A stretch of 64,000 nt of DNA from contig NZ_STGG01000011.1 of assembly GCF_005222695.1 (NCBI RefSeq), forward strand, positions 1-64,000, given 5' to 3'. Below the pieces are notes generated by a model. That model was not told the origin of the DNA. It made no database searches and was given only the letters and a program-made list of their open reading frames with translations. The stretch's first letter is position 1. Each line of letters begins with the position of its first letter. Both the position numbers and the translations under genes were made by a program. Shown piece after piece: positions 1 through 8,437 of the stretch. Source of the stretch: Massilia sp. HP4. GTDB taxonomy: Bacteria; Pseudomonadota; Gammaproteobacteria; Burkholderiales; Burkholderiaceae_D.

Positions 1-316
1 CTGAGACAACGTTAATACTTTTTGTGAACATTTGATATTTTAAGTAATCAAGAACCGAAGTTCTTGGCACCTTCATCAAACGCCCACACTTATCGACTGT
101 TAATTTTTAAAGATCAGAGGCACACGCCGAGTGTCGGTACTGCTTCTTTGCTGCGCTTGCGAATCGTTTTGTTCGTCAGCAGCAGAGGAGTGAGATTATG
201 CTGTATTCCTAAAACCTCGTCAACCCCCTTCATTTCGCTTCGTCGCAGTTTTCACTGCTGACTTCATCGCGCTAACCAATTGATTTGGCTTGCGTTTTTC
301 GGTCAGTGCCGAAGCG
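1..316 (-). other. Leader (5' external spacer) of a leftward rRNA operon
   Basis: This AT-rich stretch has no credible gene. Read leftward it looks like the transcribed leader that precedes 16S rRNA in Burkholderiales: a boxA-like CTTTAAAAATTAACAG (about 98-113) followed by GATAAGTGTGGGCG (about 81-95), and a strong promoter at 324-353. The 16S gene itself would lie just left of base 1. The boxA element normally recruits the Nus antitermination complex. The assignment rests on remembered leader style and on the promoter; no rRNA bases are inside the window. Confidence 0.6.
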
Positions 317-323
317 GAGGCGA

Positions 324-353
324 ACTATAGCAAACCAACTGCCGGGTCCGCAA
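324..353 (-). promoter_or_regulatory. Probable rrn promoter, sigma-70 type
   Basis: On the minus strand a -35 TTGCGG (348-353) and a -10 TATAGT (324-329) are separated by 18 bases, pointing leftward into the rRNA leader. Transcription would begin near 316-317. The promoter lies only about 25 bases beyond the stop codon of the phospholipase D-type gene, which is also read leftward, so that gene probably reads into the rRNA promoter region unless it terminates. Confidence 0.55.
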
Positions 354-378
354 GAGGGCGCGAAAGAAAGTGTGGCGA

Positions 379-1914
379 CTACAACAGCCAGTCGATCGGC
401 AGCCACGACAGCGCCTTCACCGCGGCCCGCTTGAACCAGCTCGTGCCGGGCTCTTTCTCATGCCGGATCACCTGTTCGCCGCGCCGCTCCAGCCAGATCA
501 CCGAGCCCTGCTCGTCCAGCTTCACCTCATAGGCGCGCGTCGGCAGGGTCCGGTCCAGGGTCTCGCCCAGGCGCGTGGCCAGGGCCGGGCTATCGATCAC
601 CATTCCCATTTCGGTATTCAGGTGAATGGAGCGCTGGTCGAAATTGAAGGAACCGACGAATACCCGATTGCCATCGACGCCAAAGGTCTTGGCATGCAGG
701 CTGGCATCCGAACTGCCGATCCCGCTGCCGCTGCCACGTTTCTCCCGCGAGGGCTCGTCGGTGGCTTCGCGCCGCAACTCATACAGGGTTACCCCTGCCT
801 CGAGCAAGGGCTTGCGCCATTTTGCATACCCCGCGTGCACCGCAGCGACATCGGTCGCCTCCAGCGAATTGGTCAGTATCCTGGTCCGGGCGCCCTTCCT
901 GGCCAGATCGACGAAAGCAGCGGCGCCCTCCTTGCCCGGCACGAAATAAGGAGACACCAGGTCCAGGCTGCGCTGCGGCTCGCCCAGCAAATCCCTGAGC
1001 TTGAAGGCGATATTCGCCTCCGGCGCCGCCTTGCCCATGACCTTGGCCGGGTCGTCGCTGACGAATCGGGTGCGTGCCCATTCCAGCGGCAAGCTTCCGC
1101 CGACCAGCTGCTCGAGAAACGCGGAGCGCTTGATCGCCTCTATATAGGTAGTCGCCTCGACGTCTGGCTTCAAGGCCGGCGCCGCGACGGCGTCCGGCGC
1201 CAGCAAGGCCAGCGGATAGGCGGATGGGCTATTCCAGTACAGGTCGAAGTCGTCCGAGACGGCGCGCACGACCGGGCCGGCCGCGATCACGTCCAGGTCC
1301 GCAAACGAGATTTCGCCGGCCGCGCCGAAATACTCGTCCCCCACATTGCGCCCGCCGATGATCGTGACCTGGTTATCGGCCGTGAACGATTTATTGTGCA
1401 TGCGCCGGTTGAGGCGCATGAAATCGGCAACCAGCCCGATCGCCCGCACCGAACGCATGGCATTCGGATTGAACAGCCGGACCTCGATCATCGGATGGGC
1501 ATCGAGTGCGGCCAGCGCCTCGTCGAGCCCGGCGGTATTGTTGTCGTCGAGCAGAAGGCGCACACGCACGCCGCGCTCGGCCGCATTCTTGAGCGCGTCG
1601 AACATCAACCGGCCGGTGGTGTCGTTACGCCAGATATAGTATTGGACGTCCAGGCTGCGATCGGCAGCCTGCGCCAGCACGGCACGGGCGGCGAAGGCAT
1701 CGCGCCCATCGGCCAGGGCGTGGATTCCCACCAGGCCAGGGTGCGCCATCGTGAGCGGCATCAAGGCCTTGCCCAGCCGGGTATCGTCGGTCTCGACAAT
1801 GGCGGTGCTCGCCACCCTGCCCTCGAGCGGCGGCAGCGATGAACAACTCGCCAGCGCCAGGGACAGCGCAAGCAGCGCCCCCGGCAGCACCAGCAATACC
1901 CTGCGCTTACCCAT
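379..1914 (-). CDS. Phospholipase D family lipoprotein (cardiolipin synthase-like)
   Basis: A 511-residue protein with a lipoprotein signal peptide: basic start, long hydrophobic run, and a lipobox LASC around residue 24. It should be anchored to the outer or inner membrane facing the periplasm. It carries two PLD phosphohydrolase motifs, H173-x-K175-x4-D180 followed by GGRN, and H407-x-K409-x4-D414 followed by GSFNFD. That is the paired-HKD layout of the cardiolipin synthase / phosphatidyltransferase branch. Such lipoproteins usually act on phospholipid headgroups, but the exact substrate cannot be read from sequence. It is the last gene of a leftward run and starts 15 bases downstream of the enoyl-CoA hydratase stop, so the two may be co-transcribed. 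Both active-site motifs are intact. Confidence 0.9.
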   Translation of the reverse strand: MGKRRVLLVLPGALLALSLALASCSSLPPLEGRVASTAIVETDDTRLGKALMPLTMAHPGLVGIHALADGRDAFAARAVLAQAADRSLDVQYYIWRNDTTGRLMFDALKNAAERGVRVRLLLDDNNTAGLDEALAALDAHPMIEVRLFNPNAMRSVRAIGLVADFMRLNRRMHNKSFTADNQVTIIGGRNVGDEYFGAAGEISFADLDVIAAGPVVRAVSDDFDLYWNSPSAYPLALLAPDAVAAPALKPDVEATTYIEAIKRSAFLEQLVGGSLPLEWARTRFVSDDPAKVMGKAAPEANIAFKLRDLLGEPQRSLDLVSPYFVPGKEGAAAFVDLARKGARTRILTNSLEATDVAAVHAGYAKWRKPLLEAGVTLYELRREATDEPSREKRGSGSGIGSSDASLHAKTFGVDGNRVFVGSFNFDQRSIHLNTEMGMVIDSPALATRLGETLDRTLPTRAYEVKLDEQGSVIWLERRGEQVIRHEKEPGTSWFKRAAVKALSWLPIDWLL

Positions 1915-1929
1915 GCTTACAGGCCGTCC

Positions 1930-2706
1930 TTACAGGCCGTTGAATTCCGGCTTGCGCTTTTCGAGGAAGGCCGACATGCCTTCTTTTTGTGCAGGGGTAC
2001 CGAAGCCGGCGTGGAAATACCTGCGCTCATAGGCAACGCCCTGGGTCAGGGTCGTCTCATACGCCTGGTTGACGCAATCCTTGATCTGCATCGCCACCGA
2101 CACCGGCATCTCGGCAATGCCCTGGGCGATCTTGATCGCTTCTTGCATCACCTCGGCCGCCGGATAGACGCGCGACACCAGGCCGGTGCGCTCGGCCTCA
2201 AGGGCATCGATCATGCGCGTGGTCAGCAGCATGTCCATCGCCTTCGACTTGGAAATCGCGCGCGGCAGGCGCTGGGTGCCGCCGGCGCCCGGGGTGACGC
2301 CGACCTTGATCTCGGGCTGGCCGAACCTGGCGCTATCGGCGGCGACCAGAAAGTCGCACATCATCGCCAACTCACAACCGCCGCCCAGGCAATAGCCCGA
2401 GACCACGCCAAGCACCGGCTTGCGGATGTCGAGGATGTGCTCCCAGTTACGACCGATGTAGTTATTGCCGTAGGTTTCCTGATAATCATAATTGGCCATG
2501 GCGGCGATATCCGCCCCTGCCGCGAAGGCCTTGTCGCTGCCCGTCAGCACGATCACATTGATCGCCGGATCCTTGTCGAACTTGCGCAGGGCATCGCCCA
2601 GCTCGTTCATCATATTGTCGTTCAGCGCATTCATCGCCTTGGGACGGTTCAGGCGGATCACGGCAACCTTGCCATGGTTCTCGATCAACAGGTCAGCATA
2701 GTCCAT
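1930..2706 (-). CDS. Enoyl-CoA hydratase
   Basis: 258 residues, the usual length for a single-domain crotonase. It would hydrate trans-2-enoyl-CoA to 3-hydroxyacyl-CoA in fatty-acid or aromatic-acid beta-oxidation in the cytoplasm. The oxyanion-hole region and both catalytic glutamates of the hydratase subclass are present: Glu112 in SGYCLGGGCELAM and Glu132 in FGQPEIKVGVTPGAGGT. Having both glutamates argues for true hydratase activity rather than isomerase or decarboxylase activity. There is no thiolase or acyl-CoA dehydrogenase beside it, so the pathway (fatty acid versus phenylacetate type) is not resolved. About 115 bases separate it from the next gene upstream, room for its own promoter. 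Confidence 0.93.
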   Translation of the reverse strand: MDYADLLIENHGKVAVIRLNRPKAMNALNDNMMNELGDALRKFDKDPAINVIVLTGSDKAFAAGADIAAMANYDYQETYGNNYIGRNWEHILDIRKPVLGVVSGYCLGGGCELAMMCDFLVAADSARFGQPEIKVGVTPGAGGTQRLPRAISKSKAMDMLLTTRMIDALEAERTGLVSRVYPAAEVMQEAIKIAQGIAEMPVSVAMQIKDCVNQAYETTLTQGVAYERRYFHAGFGTPAQKEGMSAFLEKRKPEFNGL

Positions 2707-2820
2707 ATAACATCCTTATATAGTGTTAAACCCTACTGTTGCGATTGTAGCGCTTTCCGTACACGTCAAGTCGAGCAATCTGTTGATCCATCCGGGGTGG
2801 CCGCGCAAGGAAAGCGAACG

Positions 2821-3609
2821 TCAGCCGCTCACCATCAACGCATTGATGACGCCATAGCCGGGCGACGGCGCATCTACCCTCCCCGTTGCAAGGAAGGCTG
2901 CCGCCGCGTCGCGCGCGAGTCCCTGCGCTGCCTCGCCGATCGCCGAGCCCGCGCTCAGCCTGCGCACCCCGAGTTCGCGCAGGCGCGCCGGCGCCGGCAG
3001 TCCCGGCACCGCCATCACGTTCAGCGGCAGCGCCACGGCGGCGGCGATGGCGGCGATATCGTTCTCGTGGGCCAGGCCCGGTACGAACAGGCCGCTGGCG
3101 CCCGCCGCGCGATACAGCTCTCCCCGGCGGATGGCTTCCTGTGGCTTGCCATCGCCATCGGCCAGGCCGCGCAGGTACACATCGGTGCGGGCATTGATGA
3201 ACAGGCGTACGCCGGCCGCGTCGGCCACTTCGCGCACCATCGCGATCTTGCTGGCCAGGAGCGCCGGCGCATCGCCGCCATCCTCGATATTGATGCCGAC
3301 GACGCCAGCGCCGATCAATTCGCGCACCAGCACCGCCACGCCAGCCGGATCGGCGCTGTAGCCGTCCTCGATGTCCACCGACAGCGGCAGGTCGCTCACG
3401 CGCCGGATGCCGCGCACCGTCGCCAGCAGCAGCTCGGTCGGCAGGTGGCTCCCATCCGCATGGCCGTGCGACCAGGCCACGGCGGCGCTGCTGGTGGCCA
3501 GCGCCGTGGCGCCGGCCGCCTGGGCAACGCGGGCGCTGCCGCCGTCCCAGCAATTTGGCAGCATCAGAAGGCCGTCGTGCATCGAGTGGAACAGTTCATC
3601 GTGGTTCAT
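2821..3609 (-). CDS. Isocitrate lyase / phosphoenolpyruvate mutase family protein
   Basis: 262 residues with the (beta/alpha)8 superfamily signature: an N-terminal LPNCWDGGSARVAQ strand-loop, the metal-binding segment SVDIEDGYSADP (Asp79, Glu81, Asp82), and the later GVNIEDGGD-type and FINARTDVY segments (here GINIEDGG and FINARTDVY). Members cleave or rearrange small 2-oxo or 2-hydroxy acids and phosphonates with Mg2+. Many of this short type are oxaloacetate decarboxylase or PEP-mutase-like enzymes of unknown substrate. The start codon overlaps the stop of the upstream Ada/AlkA-like gene by ATGA (3606-3609), so translation is coupled to a DNA-repair regulator. That pairing gives no obvious functional link. 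Confidence 0.88.
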   Translation of the reverse strand: MNHDELFHSMHDGLLMLPNCWDGGSARVAQAAGATALATSSAAVAWSHGHADGSHLPTELLLATVRGIRRVSDLPLSVDIEDGYSADPAGVAVLVRELIGAGVVGINIEDGGDAPALLASKIAMVREVADAAGVRLFINARTDVYLRGLADGDGKPQEAIRRGELYRAAGASGLFVPGLAHENDIAAIAAAVALPLNVMAVPGLPAPARLRELGVRRLSAGSAIGEAAQGLARDAAAAFLATGRVDAPSPGYGVINALMVSG

Positions 3610-4946
3610 GCGATCTCCTCTTGTTGGATAATGAAAGTCTTCATCGGGCTATGAAACAGGTGCTGGGCGGCATACGCGCGCCAGGGCCGCCAGGCAGCGC
3701 TGCGCCCGAGCAGGCCAGGATCGTCGCAGGCGAAGGCATCGCTGTCGTGCCGCACGAACGCCGCGCCATCGCGCTGCGCCGCTTGCGCAAGCGCCTTCAG
3801 CGCGGCGCGGCCGGACGGCGCGATGGGCAGCGCAGAAAGGTCGGCCGCGGCGCCCCGGCCGGGGTCCGGGAAAGTGTGCCCCAGGCCAGGCAGGCCCAGG
3901 GCCTCGGGCAGCGCTTCGCCACACAGCGCGACCAGGGCGACCGACGCGCCGCGCCAGCCGTCACCGGCGTGCACGGACAGCAGCGCCAGCACGTCGGTCT
4001 CGAAATCGTCCCAGCGTCCCGGCGCGCGCAGGCCGGGACGCTGCACCACCAGCGGCGCCAGCAAGCTATCCAGTGACAGATGCGTATTGATGGCATGGAT
4101 GTCCGCGGCCGTGTCGAAGCGGCGCTGCACGCGCTCGATCACATCGGGCAGCGCGCGCACGTCGCTGAGCCGCACGCCGACCTTCAGGCAGTGCCGCGCC
4201 GGATCGTGCCAGACCCGCACGGTGCCGCTCGCGGCCCCGCTGCGCACGCTGCGCCGGTATTCGCGCTCGCTCACCACCGCCACGCCGGGCAGCGCGCGGC
4301 AGGTCGCCAGCATCGCCGGCCAGTCGTAGGGCGGCTGGTAGCGCAGGCGCAGTTCCATCTCTTCGCCCTCGGCCGCAATGCCGGCGTCGCGCCGCAGTGC
4401 GCCGGGCGGACGCTGGTACATCGCCTTGAAGGTTTCGTTGAAGCGCCGCACGCTGCCGAAGCCCGCGGCCATCGCCACCGACGTCATCGGCAGCCGCGTC
4501 TCGTGGATCAGCTGCTTGGCGAACAGGATGCGGCGCGTCTGCAGCACGCTGACGGGCGAAGCGCCCAGGTGCTGCTGGAACAGGCGGCGCAGCTGCCGGG
4601 TGCTGACCTGCAGCCGCGCAGCGACAAAGGCCAGGCCGGCTTCGTCATGCAGGCCGGCGTCGGCGAACAGCGCCAGGGCGCGCGCCACGGTGTCCGAACT
4701 GCCGCGCCAGGCGCCGCCGCCCGGCGCCGACTCGGGACGGCAGCGCAGGCAGGGACGAAAACCCTGTTGCTGGGCCGCGGCGGCCGAAGGATAGAATTCG
4801 CAATTCTCGATGCGCGCCGTGCGCGCCGGGCAGATCGGCCGGCAATAGATGCCGGTCGAGGTCACGCCGATGAACAGGCGCCCGTCGAAGCGGGTGTCGC
4901 GTGTCTGCAGCGCGCGGTAGGAGCTGATGCGGTCGTCCAGGTCCAT
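3606..4946 (-). CDS. Ada metal-binding / AraC / AlkA-like fusion with degenerate glycosylase end
   Basis: 446 residues from ATG 4944-4946; a longer frame to 5012 adds 22 residues with no family match. Domains in order: Ada methyl-phosphotriester Zn domain (about 1-75, with Cys35, Cys39, Cys66, Cys69), AraC-type helix-turn-helix (about 85-185), and an AlkA-like domain from about 196 (QPPYDWPAML). In the known family this combination senses methylated DNA phosphate and excises alkylated bases. Here the glycosylase domain is short. After ALKALAQAA (about 383-390) the sequence passes straight to DAFACDDPGLL (403-413), so the helix-hairpin-helix segment (G-x-G-x-W-TAxY type) expected between them is absent. 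The catalytic Asp (Asp409) and the final WRPWRAYAAQHL remain. Regulation of the methyl response may survive while base excision does not. Confidence 0.82.
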   Translation of the reverse strand: MDLDDRISSYRALQTRDTRFDGRLFIGVTSTGIYCRPICPARTARIENCEFYPSAAAAQQQGFRPCLRCRPESAPGGGAWRGSSDTVARALALFADAGLHDEAGLAFVAARLQVSTRQLRRLFQQHLGASPVSVLQTRRILFAKQLIHETRLPMTSVAMAAGFGSVRRFNETFKAMYQRPPGALRRDAGIAAEGEEMELRLRYQPPYDWPAMLATCRALPGVAVVSEREYRRSVRSGAASGTVRVWHDPARHCLKVGVRLSDVRALPDVIERVQRRFDTAADIHAINTHLSLDSLLAPLVVQRPGLRAPGRWDDFETDVLALLSVHAGDGWRGASVALVALCGEALPEALGLPGLGHTFPDPGRGAAADLSALPIAPSGRAALKALAQAAQRDGAAFVRHDSDAFACDDPGLLGRSAAWRPWRAYAAQHLFHSPMKTFIIQQEEIA

Positions 4947-5021
4947 GCCGGGATTCTGACACGCCCCGGTAACCGACACTCGCGGAAAACGGACATGGAC
5001 AGTTTTCCGCACCCAGACTGC

Positions 5022-6242
5022 TTATTTGGGCAGTAGCACCCACAGCGATCCCTGCTGCTTCATGAGGCCCGCGTTCTCGGTCGCCTCAGGCCCGAAACCG
5101 AAGAAGAAATCGGCCCGCACCGCGCCCCGGATGGCGCCGCCGACATCCTGCCCCATCACCAGCCGCTGCAGCGGCGAGCCATCCCTGGGCATGGTGGTCG
5201 ACAGCCATACCGGCGCGCCCAGCGGCAGGATGGTGCGGTCGACCGCAATCGAGCGGCCAGGGGTGAGCGGCACATTGAGCGCGCCGCGCGGGCCGGCATT
5301 GGGATCGGTCACCTTCTGCTCGGTGAAGAAGATATAACTGGCGTTCACGTTCAGCACTTCCTGGCGGCGCGCCGGATTGGCCGCCAGCCAGGCGCGGATC
5401 GACTGGGCCGACACCTGGTCGGGGCTCAATATGCCCTGCTCCACGAACCAGCGCCCGATCGCCTTGTAAGGGTGGCCGTTCTGGTCGGCGTAGCCGACCC
5501 GCACCGTCTCGCCGCCATCGAGCTGCACCCGGCCCGAGCCCTGCACCTCAAGGAAGAAGGCCTCGACCGGATCGTTCACCCACAGCAGTTCCCTGCCCTT
5601 CAGTGGCGCGCGGTCGATCTCGGCGCGGCTCGCGTAGGGCACCAGGGTCTTGCCGGACAACTTGCCGCGCAGGCGCCGGTTCTTCAGGTCGGGATAGATG
5701 CCGCCCAGGTCGACCGTGATCAAATCGTCGGGCACCCGGTACAGCGGCGTTTGATAGGCGCCGCCGCGCTTGCGCGATCCGTACAGCATCGCTTCGTAGT
5801 AGCCGGTGACCAGGCCGGTATCACTGCCATCGGGTTCGCGCACCTGGTTGGGCACGAAATACGTCTCGAAAAAGCGCCGCACCGCCGCGCCATCCTGGCC
5901 ATCGACCGAGCGCGCCGCCGCGCACGGGGTCTTCCATTCGGCCGCGCGCGAAGCCAGCACGCCGCACGACTGCTGGAAGGCCGGCCAGGCCTGGCGCAGG
6001 TCGTCCTGCTGCCAGCCGGGCAGCGCCTCGAAGCTCACCGGCGTCAGGGGCGGGACCGGCGCGGGCGGCGGCGCGGGCGCAGGCGCCGGCGGTTCAGGCG
6101 GTGGCGCCGGCGGCACCACGACCGGCCCGACCGGCGGCGGCATCGTGACGGGCGGCTGCCCGGGCTGCGGCGTGGTCGAGCAGGCGCTCAGGAAGCAGAC
6201 GAAGGCGATCAGGGCAGGTACACTGCGGCGTGTCGTATACAT
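5022..6242 (-). CDS. mltA: Membrane-bound lytic murein transglycosylase A
   Basis: About 406 residues from ATG 6240-6242 (an ATG three codons earlier at 6251 is also possible; neither has a clear ribosome site). A lipobox LSAC near residue 20 marks an outer-membrane lipoprotein. A proline-rich linker (about 25-60) leads into the MltA domain, which contains VTGYYEAML and WVNDPVEAFFLEVQGSG. The C-terminal 3D domain contains GQDVGGAIRGAVRADFFFG, carrying the essential Asp. The enzyme cleaves the MurNAc-GlcNAc bond to 1,6-anhydro products during wall turnover. It lies back to back with a tiny membrane-protein gene whose start is only 20 bases away, so the two promoters must overlap each other's 5' ends. 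Confidence 0.93.
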   Translation of the reverse strand: MYTTRRSVPALIAFVCFLSACSTTPQPGQPPVTMPPPVGPVVVPPAPPPEPPAPAPAPPPAPVPPLTPVSFEALPGWQQDDLRQAWPAFQQSCGVLASRAAEWKTPCAAARSVDGQDGAAVRRFFETYFVPNQVREPDGSDTGLVTGYYEAMLYGSRKRGGAYQTPLYRVPDDLITVDLGGIYPDLKNRRLRGKLSGKTLVPYASRAEIDRAPLKGRELLWVNDPVEAFFLEVQGSGRVQLDGGETVRVGYADQNGHPYKAIGRWFVEQGILSPDQVSAQSIRAWLAANPARRQEVLNVNASYIFFTEQKVTDPNAGPRGALNVPLTPGRSIAVDRTILPLGAPVWLSTTMPRDGSPLQRLVMGQDVGGAIRGAVRADFFFGFGPEATENAGLMKQQGSLWVLLPK

Positions 6243-6261
6243 AAGAGACATGGAGACGAAA

Positions 6262-6381
6262 ATGTGGATCCTGATGGTGGAAGCCGGCGTGGCGCTGTTT
6301 TTGCTCGTATTTATCGTCTGGTGGACGATGTTCGCCGGCCGCAAGGACGTCGACCGCAAGGACGACGACCGCGAACCCTGA
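6262..6381 (+). CDS. Small single-pass membrane protein (39 residues)
   Basis: A short reading frame, ATG 6262 to TGA 6379-6381, preceded by GGAG seven bases upstream. The product starts with MWILMVEAG, has one hydrophobic helix of about 20 residues (VALFLLVFIVWWTMFAG), and ends in a strongly charged tail (RKDVDRKDDDREP). The layout suggests an N-out/C-in or tail-anchored inner-membrane peptide. It is divergent from mltA and its stop codon abuts that of apaG (TGATCA at 6379-6384), so it is boxed in by genes on both sides with no intergenic DNA at its 3' end. No function can be assigned. Codon usage matches its neighbours and the segment has no other gene in it. Confidence 0.6.
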   Translation: MWILMVEAGVALFLLVFIVWWTMFAGRKDVDRKDDDREP

Positions 6382-6756
6382 TCAATGCAGCGAACGCGGT
6401 GGCGACAGCACGAATTCGGGGATCGGCGACTCGAAGCGGTGGCCGTCTTCTGCCACGCAGAAGTATTCGCCGCGCATCGAGCCCTGGGCGGTGCCGAGCT
6501 GGGTGCCGCTGGTGTACTCGAACTGTTCGCCCGGCTGCAGCAGGGGCTGGTGGCCGACCACGCCCAGCCCGCGGACCTCTTGCATCTGGTTGTTGGCATC
6601 GAGGATCACCCAATGGCGTGAGATGAGCTGGGCCGCGACGCTGCCGGTGTTCTTGATCGTGATGGTGTAGCTGAACACGAACTGGCTCCGGTCAGGGTCG
6701 GATTGCTCCGGCAGGTATTGCGTTCTGACGGTGACAGTGAAATCGTAGGCGGACAT
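6382..6756 (-). CDS. apaG: ApaG protein (Co2+/Mg2+ efflux-associated, ApaG/DUF525 fold)
   Basis: 124 residues from ATG 6754-6756, chosen because AAGGAA lies six to eleven bases upstream and family members start at this point (MSAYDFTVTVRTQYLPEQSDP). The whole protein is one ApaG immunoglobulin-like domain with the conserved FSYTITIKNTG, SRHWVI, and GTMxGxYxC-like (GSMRGEYFCVAEDG) segments. ApaG proteins bind small ligands or pyrophosphate-type groups, and in enterobacteria are linked to diadenosine tetraphosphate hydrolase; the exact job is uncertain. A longer frame to 6927 is rejected because the added residues are unlike the family. Confidence 0.93.
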   Translation of the reverse strand: MSAYDFTVTVRTQYLPEQSDPDRSQFVFSYTITIKNTGSVAAQLISRHWVILDANNQMQEVRGLGVVGHQPLLQPGEQFEYTSGTQLGTAQGSMRGEYFCVAEDGHRFESPIPEFVLSPPRSLH

Positions 6757-6944
6757 CGGGTTTCCTTGGATGATCGTGGACAAGGCCGCTACGCTCCATG
6801 CGGCGGCCGGCGCGCCGTGTGGCGCAAACAACAACAATGATACCGCCTGCGGCCCGATCCCGGCGCTGCAAGGGCCGCAAGAGAGCATTCCGGCCCCCGA
6901 CCGGCGTAGAATAGCGGCTTCATTCAATCCCGCTCCATCGCGCC

Positions 6945-7628
6945 ATGACCACCTACCGCATCGCTCCCAGCATCCTGTCCGCCGATTTCGCCCGCCTGGG
7001 CGAGGAAGTGCGCAATGTCGTCGCCGCCGGCGCCGACATCATCCACTTCGACGTGATGGACAACCACTACGTCCCGAACCTGACCATCGGCCCGCTGGTG
7101 TGCCAGGCGATCCGCCCGCACGTGGACGTGCCGATCGACGTGCACCTGATGGTCAAGCCGGTGGACCGCATCATCCCCGATTTCGCCAAGGCCGGCGCCA
7201 ACATCATCACCTTCCACCCCGAGGCTTCGGAACACATCGACCGCACCCTGCAGCTGATCCGCGACCACGGCTGCAAGGCCGGCCTGGTGTTCAACCCGGG
7301 CACGCCGATGCACTACCTGGAACACGTGATGGACAAGATCGACATGATCCTGATCATGTCGGTCAACCCGGGCTTCGGCGGCCAGTCGTTCATCCCTGAA
7401 GCACTGAAAAAGATCGCGATCGCGCGCCGCATGATCGACGAATCGGGCCGCGACATCATGCTGGAAGTCGATGGCGGCATCAAGGCCGAGAACATCGCCG
7501 CGGCCGCCGCCGCCGGCGCCGACACTTTTGTTGCCGGCTCGGCCATCTTCGGCAAGCCGGACTACAAGGCCGTGATCGACGCCATGCGCGAACAACTGGA
7601 AACCGTAGCAAATTCGGTGGGCAAATAA
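6945..7628 (+). CDS. rpe: Ribulose-phosphate 3-epimerase
   Basis: 227 residues, standard length, starting [18 protein letters not shown]. It interconverts ribulose 5-phosphate and xylulose 5-phosphate in the pentose-phosphate and Calvin pathways. The TIM-barrel active-site parts are all visible: [12 protein letters not shown] (metal His and catalytic Asp), [20 protein letters not shown] and the second catalytic Asp in EVDGGI. Its stop overlaps the phosphoglycolate phosphatase start (TAATG), so the two are translationally coupled. The rpe-gph-trpE order is common in Burkholderiales. A possible -10 TAGAAT lies about 35 bases upstream. Confidence 0.97.
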   Translation: MTTYRIAPSILSADFARLGEEVRNVVAAGADIIHFDVMDNHYVPNLTIGPLVCQAIRPHVDVPIDVHLMVKPVDRIIPDFAKAGANIITFHPEASEHIDRTLQLIRDHGCKAGLVFNPGTPMHYLEHVMDKIDMILIMSVNPGFGGQSFIPEALKKIAIARRMIDESGRDIMLEVDGGIKAENIAAAAAAGADTFVAGSAIFGKPDYKAVIDAMREQLETVANSVGK

Positions 7629-8326
7629 TGCGGGCCGGCGCTGCAGCCATCCGGGCCGCCATCATCGACCTGGACGGCACCATGCTCGACACGGTGCCCG
7701 ACTTCGAGGCGGCCCTGAACGGCATGCGCGCCGACCTTGGCCTGGGCCCCATCACCCAGGCCACCATCAAGCCGCTGGTCGGCAAGGGTTCCGAGAAGCT
7801 GGTGCGCGATGCACTGCTGCTCGACTGGGACGCCGCCCGCGTCGACGCCGCCTACGACGACGCGATCGCCGGCTACCAGCGCCACTACCTCGCCATCAAT
7901 GGCAACCGCAGCACTCTGTTCGATGGCGTCATCGAAGGGCTGCAAGCGATGCGCGACCTCGGCCTGCGCCTGGTGTGCGTGACCAACAAGCCGGTCGCCT
8001 TCACCCTGCCACTGCTGGAGCAGAAGGGATTGGCGCCCTACTTCGAGCAAGTCTTCGGCGGCGATTCGTTCGCCAAGAAGAAGCCGGATCCGATGCCGAT
8101 GACCCGAGCCTGCGCCGCGCTCGACCTGCCGCCGGGCCGCGTGGTGGCCATCGGCGACTCGTCCAACGATGCCGAAAGCGCCCGTGGCGCGGGCTGCTTC
8201 GTGTTGACCGTCCCATATGGATATAACCACGGACGCCCTGTACAAGAAATTCAATCCGATGGTATAGTTGATTCGCTACTCGAAGCGGCGGCCCTGATCG
8301 CTGCACACAATCGCACCGCAAACTAA
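7628..8326 (+). CDS. gph: Phosphoglycolate phosphatase
   Basis: 232 residues, HAD superfamily subclass I. The nucleophile motif is IDLDGTMLDT (Asp14, Asp16), motif II is VTNKP, and the Mg-binding GDSSNDAES closes the core. Gph removes the phosphate of 2-phosphoglycolate, produced by DNA 3' end repair and oxygenase side reactions. It starts inside the rpe stop codon. The last 70 bases of the gene are unusually AT-rich compared with the rest, and they contain a sigma-70-like promoter pointing at the trp leader, so the 3' end appears to do double duty. Confidence 0.95.
   Translation: MRAGAAAIRAAIIDLDGTMLDTVPDFEAALNGMRADLGLGPITQATIKPLVGKGSEKLVRDALLLDWDAARVDAAYDDAIAGYQRHYLAINGNRSTLFDGVIEGLQAMRDLGLRLVCVTNKPVAFTLPLLEQKGLAPYFEQVFGGDSFAKKKPDPMPMTRACAALDLPPGRVVAIGDSSNDAESARGAGCFVLTVPYGYNHGRPVQEIQSDGIVDSLLEAAALIAAHNRTAN
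8239..8268 (+). promoter_or_regulatory. Candidate trp operon promoter inside the end of gph
   Basis: TGTACA (8239-8244) and TATAGT (8263-8268) are 18 bases apart in an AT-rich island at the 3' end of gph. Transcription would begin near 8275, about 60 bases before the Trp-rich leader peptide. A good -10 with a fair -35, plus the local base-composition shift, supports it. Read-through from rpe-gph is also possible. Confidence 0.45.
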
Positions 8327-8337
8327 GTCATCTATAC

Positions 8338-8424
8338 ATGTTTTTCACCAAAAAACACACTGTCAACCAGACCGGCGCCCTCGAGGCCTGGCTGTGGCGA
8401 CGCTGGCAATCCTGGGCTAACTAA
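8338..8424 (+). CDS. trpL: Trp-rich leader peptide of the trp attenuator
   Basis: A 28-codon frame lies between gph and trpE. It opens [13 protein letters not shown] and ends in [13 protein letters not shown], with four Trp codons (8389-8391, 8395-8397, 8404-8406, 8413-8415) among the last eleven residues. Four Trp in eleven is far above chance in a short frame. The frame is followed 13 bases after its stop by a GC hairpin with a T run, and then by trpE. This is the classical arrangement in which ribosome stalling for lack of charged tRNA-Trp prevents the terminator from forming. The ribosome site is weak (no clear AGGAG). The peptide itself is not expected to have a function. Confidence 0.8.
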   Translation: MFFTKKHTVNQTGALEAWLWRRWQSWAN

Positions 8425-8437
8425 GCCGTACCGATTG

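Noticed and set aside
370..1842. Long plus-strand frame opposite the phospholipase D gene
   Set aside because: Low-complexity translation without motifs, whereas the minus strand carries a lipobox and two intact HKD motifs.
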